The notes below the pieces were generated by a model. It ran no database searches. It worked only from the letters and a program-made list of their open reading frames with translations, and was not told where the DNA came from. Made by a program: the position numbers and the translations under genes. Of a DNA stretch of 32,465 bases, positions 23,438 to 30,990 are shown piece by piece (positions within the stretch are counted from its first letter, which is position 1; the number at the start of each line of letters is the position of its first letter). The DNA is from Alphaproteobacteria bacterium. Its GTDB lineage: Bacteria; Pseudomonadota; Alphaproteobacteria; Rs-D84. The DNA lies in the NCBI GenBank assembly GCA_017650505.1, contig JAGCET010000016.1:1-32465 (forward strand). Direction: 5' to 3'.

Positions 23438-23716
23438 ATGAAACGTTCTGATATTATTCGCACTATTCGGGTTCAGTTCAAACGCATGCGCGATATGGAT
23501 GCCGCCGCGGTTTTGGATACGGTGTCTGATACAATGATAGACGCCGTAGCAAACGGTGATCGTATTGAAATTCGTGGCTTCGGCACTTTTCAACCACGTC
23601 CCCGTGCGACCAAGGTTGGTTATAATCCCGTAACCGGGCAACCGATGCATTTGCCCGCAAACACGACAATTTTGTTCAAGCCCAGTCGTGAACTAATCAA
23701 AAAAATGAATGGATAA
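23438..23716 (+). CDS. ihfB: HU/IHF family protein, closest to IHF beta
   Basis: 92 aa, AAAGGAAAG site before the ATG. It opens MKRSDIIRTIRVQF, has IEIRGFGTFQPR in the centre, a beta-arm tip GYNPVTGQP (usual GRNP-x-TG; the intercalating Pro is kept) and FKPSRELIKKMN at the end. IEIRGFG is typical of IHF beta, which bends DNA at specific sites as a heterodimer with IHF alpha. No alpha subunit gene is in this window, and the Arg to Tyr change at the arm tip leaves a plain HU-like role possible. accDA follows after 5 bp, so they form an operon. Confidence 0.82.
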   Translation: MKRSDIIRTIRVQFKRMRDMDAAAVLDTVSDTMIDAVANGDRIEIRGFGTFQPRPRATKVGYNPVTGQPMHLPANTTILFKPSRELIKKMNG

Positions 23717-23721
23717 GTATT

Positions 23722-25461
23722 ATGTTGTTCGGTAAAAGTTCCGGAATTAAAAATAAGAATCGTGAAAAATATGACCGCGTTCGCCGGTTGATGTGGATCA
23801 AGTGTGAATCTTGCGGCAAATTGGTGTATTACAAAGATTACAAGGATAATCATTATATCTGTCCGCGGTGTGGACGTGCGTTCATTATGAATCCGAAACA
23901 GCGATTCGATTTGCTGTTCGATGACCGCAATTGGGAAAAGATAAAGTTGCCGACATTGCCGGACGACCCGTTGGGCTTTGTCGACCGCATCCCATATTCA
24001 GAAAGATTGGCCGAGGCCCGAACCGACACCGGATATAACGAGGCTGTAACAACCGCAGACGGCACGATTGGCGGCGTTCCGGCAACGATATGCATTTTGA
24101 ATGGCGAATTTATAATGGGGTCAATGGGGCGTGTTGCCGGTGAATCCATTGTGGCCAGTGCCGAACACGCAATCGAAACTCGCCGTCCGTTTATTATGGT
24201 CGCGTGCAGCGGCGGCGCCCGTATGCAGGAAAACATCTTGTCGCTTATGCAGATGGCGCGTACAACGGTTGCCGTAAATAAATTGCACGCGGCGCGAATC
24301 CCGTATATCGTGCTGCTAACCGACCCGACGTACGGTGGTGTAACGGCGTCTTTCGCAATGCTTGGCGACATAAATATTGCCGAGGCCGGCGCAAGAATCG
24401 GCTTTGCCGGTCGGCGCGTTATTGAACAAAATATTCGTGAAAAATTGCCGGCGAATTTCCAAACGGCGGATTACCTGTACGAACACGGAATGGTCGATAT
24501 GGTTGTTCCGCGTGCGGAATTAAAATCGCGTCTTGAAAAGATTCTGCATGTTTTGACGCATGGGGCGCACACGCCGCACGAAATTAACGTGGCAACCCCG
24601 GCGGCACCGGATGCAAAAAAATCGCGCGGTGTTGGTGAAAATGCCGCCTATGACAAGGTGTTATTGGCGCGAAACGAAAATCGGCCGCATTTTTTGGACT
24701 ATATAAACGGGATTGTAGACGAATGGACATACCTTGCCGGCGACAGGTTGTTTGGTGAAGATGCGGCAATGTGTGGCGGTATTGGTTTTTGGAACGGGTT
24801 CCCGGCGGTGATTTTGGGGCAAGAAAAGGGCCGTACCATCGAAACGCGTCAATTGCATCGTTTTGGTATGCCAAATCCCGAAGGTTATCGCAAGGCGCAA
24901 CGTTTAATGCGACTTGCCGAACGGTTTAATTTGCCGGTTGTGTCGCTGTTCGATACGGCGGGCGCGTTTGCAGGCGGCGCGGCCGAAGAACGGGGCCAGT
25001 CCCAGGCGGTTGCGACATCGATACAAACGGGTCTTGCCATAAAAACACCGTACATCGCCGTCAATGTGGGCGAGGGTGGATCCGGTGGCGCCATTGCGAT
25101 TGGTACCGGGGACCGTGTGTTGATGTTGGAAAATGCGATTTATTCGGTAATTGCGCCAGAATCCTGCGCCAGCATTTTGTGGAAGGATAACAAATACCGT
25201 GCAACCGCGGCAGAGGCGATGAAGTTGACTGCCGAAGATATGATGGAAATGCGCGTGATTGACCGGATTATTCCGGAACCCGCGGGCGGCGCGCACACCG
25301 ATTGGGCGGCGACGATGAAAAACCTTGCCGATGCGGTGGCCGAGCAAATAAAATTACTGTCGAAAACCGACCCAGAAAAATTACCCGAATTGCGTGCGGA
25401 AAAGTTCCTTAAAATGACCTGCAAAATCAACGGCGAAAACGCAACAAAGCGCGGAAAATAA
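23722..25461 (+). CDS. accDA: Fused acetyl-CoA carboxylase carboxyltransferase (AccD-AccA)
   Basis: 579 aa. The carboxyltransferase moves CO2 from biotin to acetyl-CoA, making malonyl-CoA for fatty-acid synthesis. Residues 1-280 are the beta subunit: zinc ribbon Cys28/31 and Cys47/50, then GGARMQE, TDPTYGGVTASFAMLGD, GFAGRRVIEQ. A 25-residue Ala/Pro-rich linker leads to the alpha part (about 305-575): LAGDRLFGED, GQEKGR, FGMPNPEGYRKA, EERGQSQ, GEGGSGGA, PESCASILWK and IPEPAGGAH. The N-terminal helix of AccA (about 40 residues) is missing. In most proteobacteria accA and accD are separate genes; fused forms are known elsewhere. With fabI in the window, lipid synthesis appears retained. Confidence 0.95.
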   Translation: MLFGKSSGIKNKNREKYDRVRRLMWIKCESCGKLVYYKDYKDNHYICPRCGRAFIMNPKQRFDLLFDDRNWEKIKLPTLPDDPLGFVDRIPYSERLAEARTDTGYNEAVTTADGTIGGVPATICILNGEFIMGSMGRVAGESIVASAEHAIETRRPFIMVACSGGARMQENILSLMQMARTTVAVNKLHAARIPYIVLLTDPTYGGVTASFAMLGDINIAEAGARIGFAGRRVIEQNIREKLPANFQTADYLYEHGMVDMVVPRAELKSRLEKILHVLTHGAHTPHEINVATPAAPDAKKSRGVGENAAYDKVLLARNENRPHFLDYINGIVDEWTYLAGDRLFGEDAAMCGGIGFWNGFPAVILGQEKGRTIETRQLHRFGMPNPEGYRKAQRLMRLAERFNLPVVSLFDTAGAFAGGAAEERGQSQAVATSIQTGLAIKTPYIAVNVGEGGSGGAIAIGTGDRVLMLENAIYSVIAPESCASILWKDNKYRATAAEAMKLTAEDMMEMRVIDRIIPEPAGGAHTDWAATMKNLADAVAEQIKLLSKTDPEKLPELRAEKFLKMTCKINGENATKRGK

Positions 25462-25464
25462 ACG

Positions 25465-25482
25465 CCGCCCATTTTTGGGCGG
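25465..25482 (+). terminator. Hairpin after accDA
   Basis: CCGCCC-attttt-GGGCGG with a poor T-run. It lies between convergent genes. Confidence 0.55.
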
Positions 25483-25494
25483 GTTGCATTTATC

Positions 25495-25993
25495 TCACCG
25501 TTGGCGAACAGGACAATAATAATTCACACCCTCACTGTCATGTTTAGCCATGCTTTTGGCAACAAGGCAATTTTTTCTGTGCTTTTTATCAATAGGAAAC
25601 ACAATAAAAAACTCGTGTGCTCTCATGAGCCTGCCCCTGTTGCGACTTTCGCACATTGCATTAGTGTATCCAATCTGAACGTCAGAAATTCCCATCGCTT
25701 CGAGATCTTTTTTTGCGTATTGCGCGCGGTCATAAGCTTTCAAAACTTGACTTGGCAGGTTCAAATTTGTTAAATCTGCATTCTCTGGTATTAACGCACC
25801 ATTATACGGCATGACCTCCGCAACAGGTTTATCGGCATCTTCACAGTGTTTCGTTTCGTTGGATTTGAACATCAATTTTGCATATCCTGGCTCTGCACTG
25901 CCTGCAAACAACAAGAATTTGCTACTTAACTCTTCGGCTGTTTTGCCCGTCAATAAATCAATAGCGTTTTTTACTTTTTCTTTTTTTTATCAT
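25495..25993 (-). pseudogene. Unknown gene interrupted by one base in an A8 run
   Basis: A strong start (AAGGAG, 7 nt, ATG at 25993) reads only 11 codons before a stop. The long frame below it (from 25953) has no ATG or ribosome binding site. If the A8 run at 25988-25981 had seven bases, the two would join into a 165-aa protein beginning MIKKEKVKNAIDLLTGKTAE. So the gene is frameshifted by +1 at codons 2-5. Slippage, phase variation, early decay or a consensus error are all possible. The product is not recognised: hydrophilic, no signal peptide, five Cys, with MGISDVQIGYTNAMCESRNR and a C-terminal HDSEGVNYYCPVRQR. A promoter with an operator-like palindrome precedes it, suggesting a live gene. 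Confidence 0.65.
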
Positions 25994-26010
25994 TTAAAAA
26001 CTCCTTGTTC

Positions 26011-26051
26011 ATGACATGTCATATTTTACTTTGTTCTCAATTTGACTTCAA
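26011..26051 (-). promoter_or_regulatory. Promoter with a perfect 12-bp palindrome near +1
   Basis: On the minus strand: TTGAAG (26051-26046), 17-bp spacer, TAAAAT (26028-26023), then ATGACATGTCAT (26022-26011) just before the AAGGAG site. The palindrome sits where a repressor would block initiation. Confidence 0.55.
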
Positions 26052-26081
26052 GTGGTTTTTGGGCATGACCCATTTTTTCAC

Positions 26082-26110
26082 TTGCGCCATATTTTGAATT
26101 TTTGTAATAT
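26082..26110 (+). promoter_or_regulatory. Probable promoter of pyrG
   Basis: TTGCGC, 17-bp spacer, TAATAT; the -35 box is weak. Confidence 0.4.
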
Positions 26111-26135
26111 ACCAATACATAAGGGGGAAAAACTT

Positions 26136-27704
26136 ATGTCCAGATATATTTTCGTCACCGGTGGTGTGGTTTCCAGTTTAGGCAAGGGCGTTTCGGCGGC
26201 ATCGTTGGGCGCCCTTCTTCAATCCCGCGGGTACAGTGTTCATGTCCGCAAATTTGACCCATATTTGAATGTTGATCCGGGGACTATGTCGCCCCTTCAA
26301 CATGGCGAGGTTTATGTGACAAACGACGGTTTCGAAACCGACCTTGACCTTGGGTATTACGAACGGTTTTTGGGTGTAAAATTGTCACGCAATGATTCTG
26401 TGTCGGGCGGGCGCATTTATTGGGACGTTTTGAATGCGGAACGTCGCGGCGATTACCTTGGGGCGACGGTTCAAACAATTCCACACGTGACCAACAAAAT
26501 CAAAGAATACATTGGTCGTCCGACGGACACAGATTTTGTTATCTGTGAAATTGGCGGTACGGTTGGCGATATCGAAGGCACCGTATTTTTGGAATCTGTG
26601 CGCCAGTTTGCAAATGATATCGGTCGGCGTAATGTTATGTTCGCGCATCTTACATTGGCACCGTTTTTGGAACAAAGTGGCGAATTAAAAACGAAACCAA
26701 CACAAATGTCTGTGCGCCGATTGTTGGAAAGCGGGATCCAGGCCGACATGCTGTTCGTGCGTTCACCGCGTATGCTGACCCCGGACGAGCGGGTTAAAAT
26801 CGGTATGTTCTGTAATTTGCCGGCGGACAATGTGATTACCAGTATGGATGTTGATAATATCTATAAAATTCCGTTGGTTTATGAATCGCAAAAGGTTTTT
26901 GATATTATGGCGACGCATTTTGGGTTGCCGGCAATTGCGGGTGATATGACAAAACTAAACAGAATAGAAAAATATTTGGGTGATGATTTGCCGGTGTGTA
27001 CCGTCGGGGTTGTTGGAAAATACTTTGATGTTCCCGATGCGTATAAATCACTGAACGAGGCATTGTTTCATGCGGGTATTCAAAATAACGTGCATGTCAG
27101 GGTAAAGAAAATAAATGCCGAAACATTTTCGCCCGATGATTGTTCCGATGTTGATAGTATCTTGATTCCCGGCGGTTTTGGTACGCGCGGTGTCGATGGC
27201 AAAATTGCCGCCGCCGGTTATGCACGCGAACATAATGTTCCATTTATGGGAATATGTTTGGGAATGCAGGTCGCGGTCATAGACTTTATGCGAAATGTTG
27301 TTGGGGTCGGCGACGCAAATTCTTCAGAGTTTTCTAAAAATTGCACGCCGGTTGTTGGTATAATGTCTGATTGTGATACGGGCGATATGGGGGGCACTTT
27401 GCGGTTGGGCGCATACCCATGCAAAATAGTCCCGGGAACGTTGGCGGAAAAAATCTATGGCCCGGGGCCAATATCGGAAAGACACCGCCACCGGTACGAA
27501 GTCGATATAAAATATAAAGATATGTTGGAAAAGAATGGAATGATTATATCGGGCATCTCACCCGACGGCAAATTGCCAGAAATGGTGGAAATTCCAAAGC
27601 ATCGGTTCTTTATTGCGGGCCAATTCCACCCGGAATTCCAGAGCAATCCATTCACCGGTCATCCAATGTTTAACGCATTCATCGCCGCCGCAATAAAAAG
27701 ATAG
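26136..27704 (+). CDS. pyrG: CTP synthase
   Basis: 522 aa from the ATG at 26136, which follows AAGGGGG; the longer frame to 26052 has no support. It makes CTP from UTP with ATP and glutamine-derived ammonia. The synthetase half begins RYIFVTGGVVSSLGKG and includes KFDPYLNVDPGTMSP, HGEVYV, GGTVGDIE and SVRRLLESGIQ. The class-I glutamine amidotransferase half has GICLGMQ with the nucleophile Cys374 and a catalytic His in GQFHPEF. E. coli PyrG has 545 residues, so this one is slightly short without losing a motif. It is a single-gene unit between the frameshifted gene and tRNA-Ser. Confidence 0.97.
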   Translation: MSRYIFVTGGVVSSLGKGVSAASLGALLQSRGYSVHVRKFDPYLNVDPGTMSPLQHGEVYVTNDGFETDLDLGYYERFLGVKLSRNDSVSGGRIYWDVLNAERRGDYLGATVQTIPHVTNKIKEYIGRPTDTDFVICEIGGTVGDIEGTVFLESVRQFANDIGRRNVMFAHLTLAPFLEQSGELKTKPTQMSVRRLLESGIQADMLFVRSPRMLTPDERVKIGMFCNLPADNVITSMDVDNIYKIPLVYESQKVFDIMATHFGLPAIAGDMTKLNRIEKYLGDDLPVCTVGVVGKYFDVPDAYKSLNEALFHAGIQNNVHVRVKKINAETFSPDDCSDVDSILIPGGFGTRGVDGKIAAAGYAREHNVPFMGICLGMQVAVIDFMRNVVGVGDANSSEFSKNCTPVVGIMSDCDTGDMGGTLRLGAYPCKIVPGTLAEKIYGPGPISERHRHRYEVDIKYKDMLEKNGMIISGISPDGKLPEMVEIPKHRFFIAGQFHPEFQSNPFTGHPMFNAFIAAAIKR

Positions 27705-27754
27705 TGGAAGTGAGTAGAAAAAAAGCACTTGTTGTGCGGCCAGACAAGTTTTTG

Positions 27755-27868
27755 TGGCGGAGCGTACAGGATTGGACTCCCCTTCCGCTTCGCGGTGGGG
27801 ATACCCCTCTCCACTCGCAACGATTTGATTGCGCTAGGCTTATCAAATCTGCTCCGTGTCGAACCTGT
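27755..27868 (-). repeat. Interrupted duplicate of the tRNA-Ser 3' end
   Basis: 27755-27771 is identical over 17 bp to the tRNA-Ser 3' end at 27927-27943, including CCA. 27859-27868 (TCGAACCTGT) is identical to the adjacent T-arm segment at 27945-27954. In the true tRNA one base separates the two; here 87 bp do. The insert contains hairpins, among them GATTTGAT/ATCAAATC (27822-27849). Confidence 0.7.
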
Positions 27869-27891
27869 ACGGTTCTCGTGACACTATATTT

Positions 27892-27931
27892 CGCCATTTT
27901 TAATACCCCTTGCGGGGCATAAAAAATGGCG
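27892..27931 (-). terminator. Hairpin overlapping the tRNA-Ser CCA end
   Basis: CGCCATTTTT (27892-27901) pairs with AAAAATGGCG (27922-27931) around an inner CCCC/GGGG stem. The arm includes the tRNA discriminator and CCA, so it may terminate or process the tRNA transcript. Confidence 0.5.
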
Positions 27932-28015
27932 GAGCGTACAGGACTCGAACCTGTGGACCGCTGTAACACGGTCACGGATTAGCAATCCGCTGCATTACCA
28001 CTCTGCCAACGCTCC
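27927..28015 (-). tRNA. tRNA-Ser (anticodon GCT), CCA encoded
   Basis: On the minus strand the acceptor GGAGCGT pairs with ACGCTCC, the anticodon loop reads TTGCTAA, a long variable arm follows (type II tRNA), the T arm is ACAGGTTCGAGTCCTGT, discriminator G and genomic CCA. 89 nt with CCA. Confidence 0.96.
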
Positions 28016-28030
28016 GTATTGCCGTCGGGG

Positions 28031-28060
28031 ATTATAACAGAACCACAAACAAAAAATCAA
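28031..28060 (-). promoter_or_regulatory. Promoter of tRNA-Ser
   Basis: On the minus strand: TTGATT, 18-bp spacer, TATAAT, ending 15 bp before the tRNA 5' end. Confidence 0.6.
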
Positions 28061-28076
28061 GTTAAATTTATATGGC

Positions 28077-28104
28077 TTGATTTAGATTTTTATGGTGCTA
28101 GTAT
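28077..28104 (+). promoter_or_regulatory. Promoter of rfbC
   Basis: TTGATT, 16-bp spacer, TAGTAT, about 32 bp upstream of the rfbC ATG. Confidence 0.45.
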
Positions 28105-28135
28105 GAATTCGTAAATAAAAACAAAAGGCGGCAAA

Positions 28136-28690
28136 ATGGCGTTTAACTTCATCAAAACCCAAATAAATGGTGTTTATATCATTGAACCAAAAATTTTTCG
28201 GGATGACCGCGGATATTTCTTTGAAAGTTATACTCGGCCCGAATTTGTGGCAAATGGCATAGATAATGTGTTTGTCCAAGATAATCAGTCTAAATCGTCG
28301 TATGGTGTAATTCGCGGCCTGCATTGTCAATTGGGTGATTATGCCCAGGCTAAATTGGTGCGCGTTGTTCATGGGCGTGTCTTGGACGTTGCGGTTGATA
28401 TTCGTAATGGTTCGCCAACCTTTGGCAAGTATGTCGCGGTGGAATTATCGGATGAAAATCAACGTCAATTGTTTATTCCGCGGCATTTCTTGCACGGTTT
28501 TGCGGTTTTAAGTGATACCGCGATATTTACGTACAAGGTTGATAATTACTATAACAAACAATCCGAATTTGGCATTCGCTATGATGACCCCGAAATAGGC
28601 ATAGATTGGCAAATTCCGCCGGATAGGGTAATAACATCTGAAAAAGACCGAATTGCGAACAGATTACAAGATATTCCACGCAGTCGATAA
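28136..28690 (+). CDS. rfbC: dTDP-4-dehydrorhamnose 3,5-epimerase
   Basis: 184 aa, with AAGGCGG before the ATG. The enzyme epimerises dTDP-4-keto-6-deoxyglucose at C3 and C5 on the way to dTDP-L-rhamnose. Family motifs in order: IFRDDRGYFFESY, FVQDNQSKSSYGVIRGLHCQ with the catalytic His, KLVRVVHGRVLDVAVDIR, FIPRHFLHGFAVLSD, the Tyr in FTYKVDNYY, and DPEIGIDW. Length is typical. The partner genes rfbA, rfbB and rfbD are not in the window, so the pathway must be completed elsewhere or the product feeds a related deoxysugar. It is a single-gene unit. Confidence 0.95.
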   Translation: MAFNFIKTQINGVYIIEPKIFRDDRGYFFESYTRPEFVANGIDNVFVQDNQSKSSYGVIRGLHCQLGDYAQAKLVRVVHGRVLDVAVDIRNGSPTFGKYVAVELSDENQRQLFIPRHFLHGFAVLSDTAIFTYKVDNYYNKQSEFGIRYDDPEIGIDWQIPPDRVITSEKDRIANRLQDIPRSR

Positions 28691-28696
28691 TATGTC

Positions 28697-28724
28697 TTGA
28701 CAAGTTATGTTTTTGTGCTATACT
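28697..28724 (+). promoter_or_regulatory. Sigma70 promoter
   Basis: TTGACA, 16-bp spacer, TATACT (TATAAT follows 5 bp later), directly after the rfbC stop. Confidence 0.6.
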
Positions 28725-28753
28725 ATAATCAAACCAGACAAAGGAGGTTTGAT

Positions 28754-29242
28754 ATGACGAACGAAGAACGTAAACAAGAATATGAAAAACAAGACGCAAT
28801 TTGCAAGGCAAAAATGGCGGTTGTTCAACCGTGGTTGGAACAATTTGCAAAAGAATATAATGAAACTCATCCGGGCGAAATCGGAACGGGTTTTTATGAT
28901 GATGTGGTGATTTTGCGTGGGCCACATGATGATAAGTTTTTCTGGAAAACGGCCGAGGGTAATAAACTGCGTGAACGCAATTTAAAGGGTGAAATTTCGA
29001 TAGTTAGTGTCAGATGGTCTGGCGCCGCATTCGTAATAGAATACAAATTCGAAGGCAACAAAATATATGAATACCAAGGCCAGTTGTTCCAGGCCCCAAA
29101 ATGGGCGCCGGTTGCCTCTGATTTTATATACGAAGGCAAACATTATTCGGTGCCGTTGGATGTTGCGCTTGCGGCCAAAGAATTGCATGCAGCAGATGAA
29201 TATCGTGGCGTTCTGTGGGGAAATATGCACGAAAGTCGTTAA
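28754..29242 (+). CDS. Unknown cytosolic protein
   Basis: 162 aa with an excellent ribosome binding site (AAAGGAGG) before ATG 28754; the longer frame begins inside the promoter. Not recognised. It is soluble and acidic, without signal peptide or membrane helices. The first 45 residues look helical (NEERKQEYEKQDAICKAK), followed by an alternating, strand-rich middle with several Trp and Tyr residues (VSVRWSGAAFVIEYKFEGNK, IYEYQGQLFQAPKWAPV) and a helical C-terminus. It is a single-gene unit between its own promoter and terminator, just upstream of the lipoprotein lysozyme gene, which has a separate promoter. Confidence 0.8.
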   Translation: MTNEERKQEYEKQDAICKAKMAVVQPWLEQFAKEYNETHPGEIGTGFYDDVVILRGPHDDKFFWKTAEGNKLRERNLKGEISIVSVRWSGAAFVIEYKFEGNKIYEYQGQLFQAPKWAPVASDFIYEGKHYSVPLDVALAAKELHAADEYRGVLWGNMHESR

Positions 29243-29267
29243 ATTATAAGAATTAAAATAAAATCGT

Positions 29268-29296
29268 AAAAATGGGATATTATACCCCATTTTTAT
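29268..29296 (+). terminator. Intrinsic terminator
   Basis: AAAAATGGG pairs with CCCATTTTT across a 9-nt loop. Confidence 0.8.
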
Positions 29297-29354
29297 ATTG
29301 GTTTGTAAAGTTATTCTTGGTAAAGCCAATGTTGAAGGCTTTTCAAGAAAATAC

Positions 29355-29384
29355 TTGACATTGTGATATTTTGTACTATATATT
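29355..29384 (+). promoter_or_regulatory. Promoter of the lipoprotein lysozyme gene
   Basis: TTGACA followed by TATATA (16-bp spacer) or TATATT (18-bp). Transcription would start near 29390, which makes the in-frame ATG at 29389 an unlikely start. Confidence 0.6.
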
Positions 29385-29415
29385 CCGTATGAAAACAAAC
29401 CAAGAGGCTATAAAT

Positions 29416-30747
29416 ATGAGTGGTCAAATACAAAAAATATTGGCGGGTGCAATGTTGGTGGGCGGTCTTGCCGCATGTTCATCACCCAAAGACGATGGTC
29501 AAGACGAAAAACAACCGACAACAGGGGTGGCTATGCAGAATCCGGACCCGTATGGCAATATCGCATTGTTTGAGGCATCGCGCAGCAAAATCAAATTCGC
29601 GCTGGTGTTTTGTGAAAATTATTTCCCATACATATACAATGATAATGCCGGTCATGGTACTTGGACAACAGGCCATGGGCTTACGAAACTGTACAATGCA
29701 GATGGAACTTTTAGAAAAGTAAAACGGGGCATGACGCCGCCGACATTAGATGAATCCGATGTTTATAAGGGGCGTTATTTAACGTATGATATTTTAGAAG
29801 GTCGCAATGCCGATGGTACAAAATCTGGCCTTGGACTTAAGGATATTATTAAGGTTCCAATGGATGAAAATACGTTAATTGCGGCATGTGTACTTCGATA
29901 CTGTATTGGTGATGTTGCGTTTGCAGATTCTAGATTTGTTAAGCAACTTAATGCAGGTAAAAAGGGTGCTGAATTGGCCAAATATTTAACCCGTTATTGT
30001 TTATACGAAGGTGTGCCGAAAAGATGCTATTTCTTTGCGGCGTTAATGGCCGGTCATATACAGTTTTCCGATTTATTGGATTTGCGTGCCGAAGGTTGCT
30101 ATAATCTGACATGGCCGGACATCTTTGTTTATAAAAATGGGCAACCCAAAAAAGATTCAACCGGTTGCCGTGAGTGGGATTATTCAAAAATCCATACTAA
30201 TCTTGCCAAGGCAAAAAAGCCCAGAGCATCGGTGCTGTGGTTGCACGCGGGTAAGGGCGGTACCAAGAAAGTCGAATGCGATTTTGTTAAAAACATTGTT
30301 CCGGATTATATTTGGAATGAAGTGTCCAATGGGCGTGCACGCACAGTCGAAATACCGCAAAATGCTGTTGCTTTCGACGATGCGGAAAAAATATATACAT
30401 GCGCTCAGTTGAACGACAGTTCGTATATTGCATATAATCATGGCGACTATGAAACTTCATTACGGGCCGCCAAAGCCGCGTATGAATTGGCGCAAAGCGA
30501 CAAAGAAATTGGTGCGTCGACCTATAATATCGGCATGGCACACCTGGCCAAGAAGAATTATGAACGGGCGGTTCGTTATTTGAATATGTCGAATAGTGTG
30601 AATCCGACCAAAGCCGCACAAACCGCATTGGGTGATGTAAAACCCAAACGTAATGCAAGACGTGGTTGGTGTGGCGCCGGTATTATAATGGGTCTTGGTG
30701 CACTGGGGTGGGGTATAAAAAAACACTTTAATGGTAAACACAGATAA
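29416..30747 (+). CDS. Lipoprotein with T4-lysozyme-type (GH24-like) active site and TPR-like repeats
   Basis: 443 aa from the ATG at 29416, which has AAGAGG at a good distance. A lipoprotein signal ends in LAAC, with Cys21 the lipidated residue. Residues 60-90 hold Glu67, Asp76 and Thr82, spaced exactly like Glu11-Asp20-Thr26 of T4 lysozyme (E-x8-D-x5-T), followed by TTGHG where the family has TIGYGH. The region to about 240 (LNAGKKGAELAKYL, ALMAGHIQFSDLLDLRAEG) fits the helical lobe of a muramidase, with extra Cys residues. Residues about 332-405 look like two TPR/Sel1 helix pairs. The C-terminus has a Gly-rich hydrophobic helix (about 419-435) and a basic tail. I infer a membrane-anchored periplasmic peptidoglycan-cleaving or -binding protein. 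Confidence 0.75.
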   Translation: MSGQIQKILAGAMLVGGLAACSSPKDDGQDEKQPTTGVAMQNPDPYGNIALFEASRSKIKFALVFCENYFPYIYNDNAGHGTWTTGHGLTKLYNADGTFRKVKRGMTPPTLDESDVYKGRYLTYDILEGRNADGTKSGLGLKDIIKVPMDENTLIAACVLRYCIGDVAFADSRFVKQLNAGKKGAELAKYLTRYCLYEGVPKRCYFFAALMAGHIQFSDLLDLRAEGCYNLTWPDIFVYKNGQPKKDSTGCREWDYSKIHTNLAKAKKPRASVLWLHAGKGGTKKVECDFVKNIVPDYIWNEVSNGRARTVEIPQNAVAFDDAEKIYTCAQLNDSSYIAYNHGDYETSLRAAKAAYELAQSDKEIGASTYNIGMAHLAKKNYERAVRYLNMSNSVNPTKAAQTALGDVKPKRNARRGWCGAGIIMGLGALGWGIKKHFNGKHR

Positions 30748-30772
30748 TATTTATACACAACACACTTAAATC

Positions 30773-30807
30773 GCCCCGTTTTTAGAAACATAAAAATGGG
30801 GCTTTTT
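30773..30807 (+). terminator. Intrinsic terminator
   Basis: GCCCCgTTTTT pairs with AAAAAtGGGGC, followed by a T5 run. Confidence 0.85.
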
Positions 30808-30809
30808 AT

Positions 30810-30838
30810 TTGACAATGCTGTCAAAAAAACATATAAT
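30810..30838 (+). promoter_or_regulatory. Consensus promoter upstream of trpS, -35 inside an inverted repeat
   Basis: TTGACA, 17-bp spacer, TATAAT. The -35 box is the left arm of TTGACA-atgc-TGTCAA (30810-30825), a possible operator. It lies 150 bp upstream of trpS, so it drives a long leader or a small RNA. Confidence 0.7.
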
Positions 30839-30923
30839 GAGAACGTAAAAATGATTGAACAAGGTTATGCTTTTAATTGTTTTGTAATTGCACCCGTCTA
30901 TGGGCGATGGTGCCGGTAATTCT

Positions 30924-30954
30924 TTGACATAAACATATTGAAAAACAATATAAT
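30924..30954 (+). promoter_or_regulatory. Second, proximal trpS promoter
   Basis: TTGACA and TATAAT with a long 19-bp spacer, 36 bp upstream of the trpS ATG. Confidence 0.4.
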
Positions 30955-30990
30955 TATCGTAATAATACAAAAAAGCATAAGGATTTTAAT

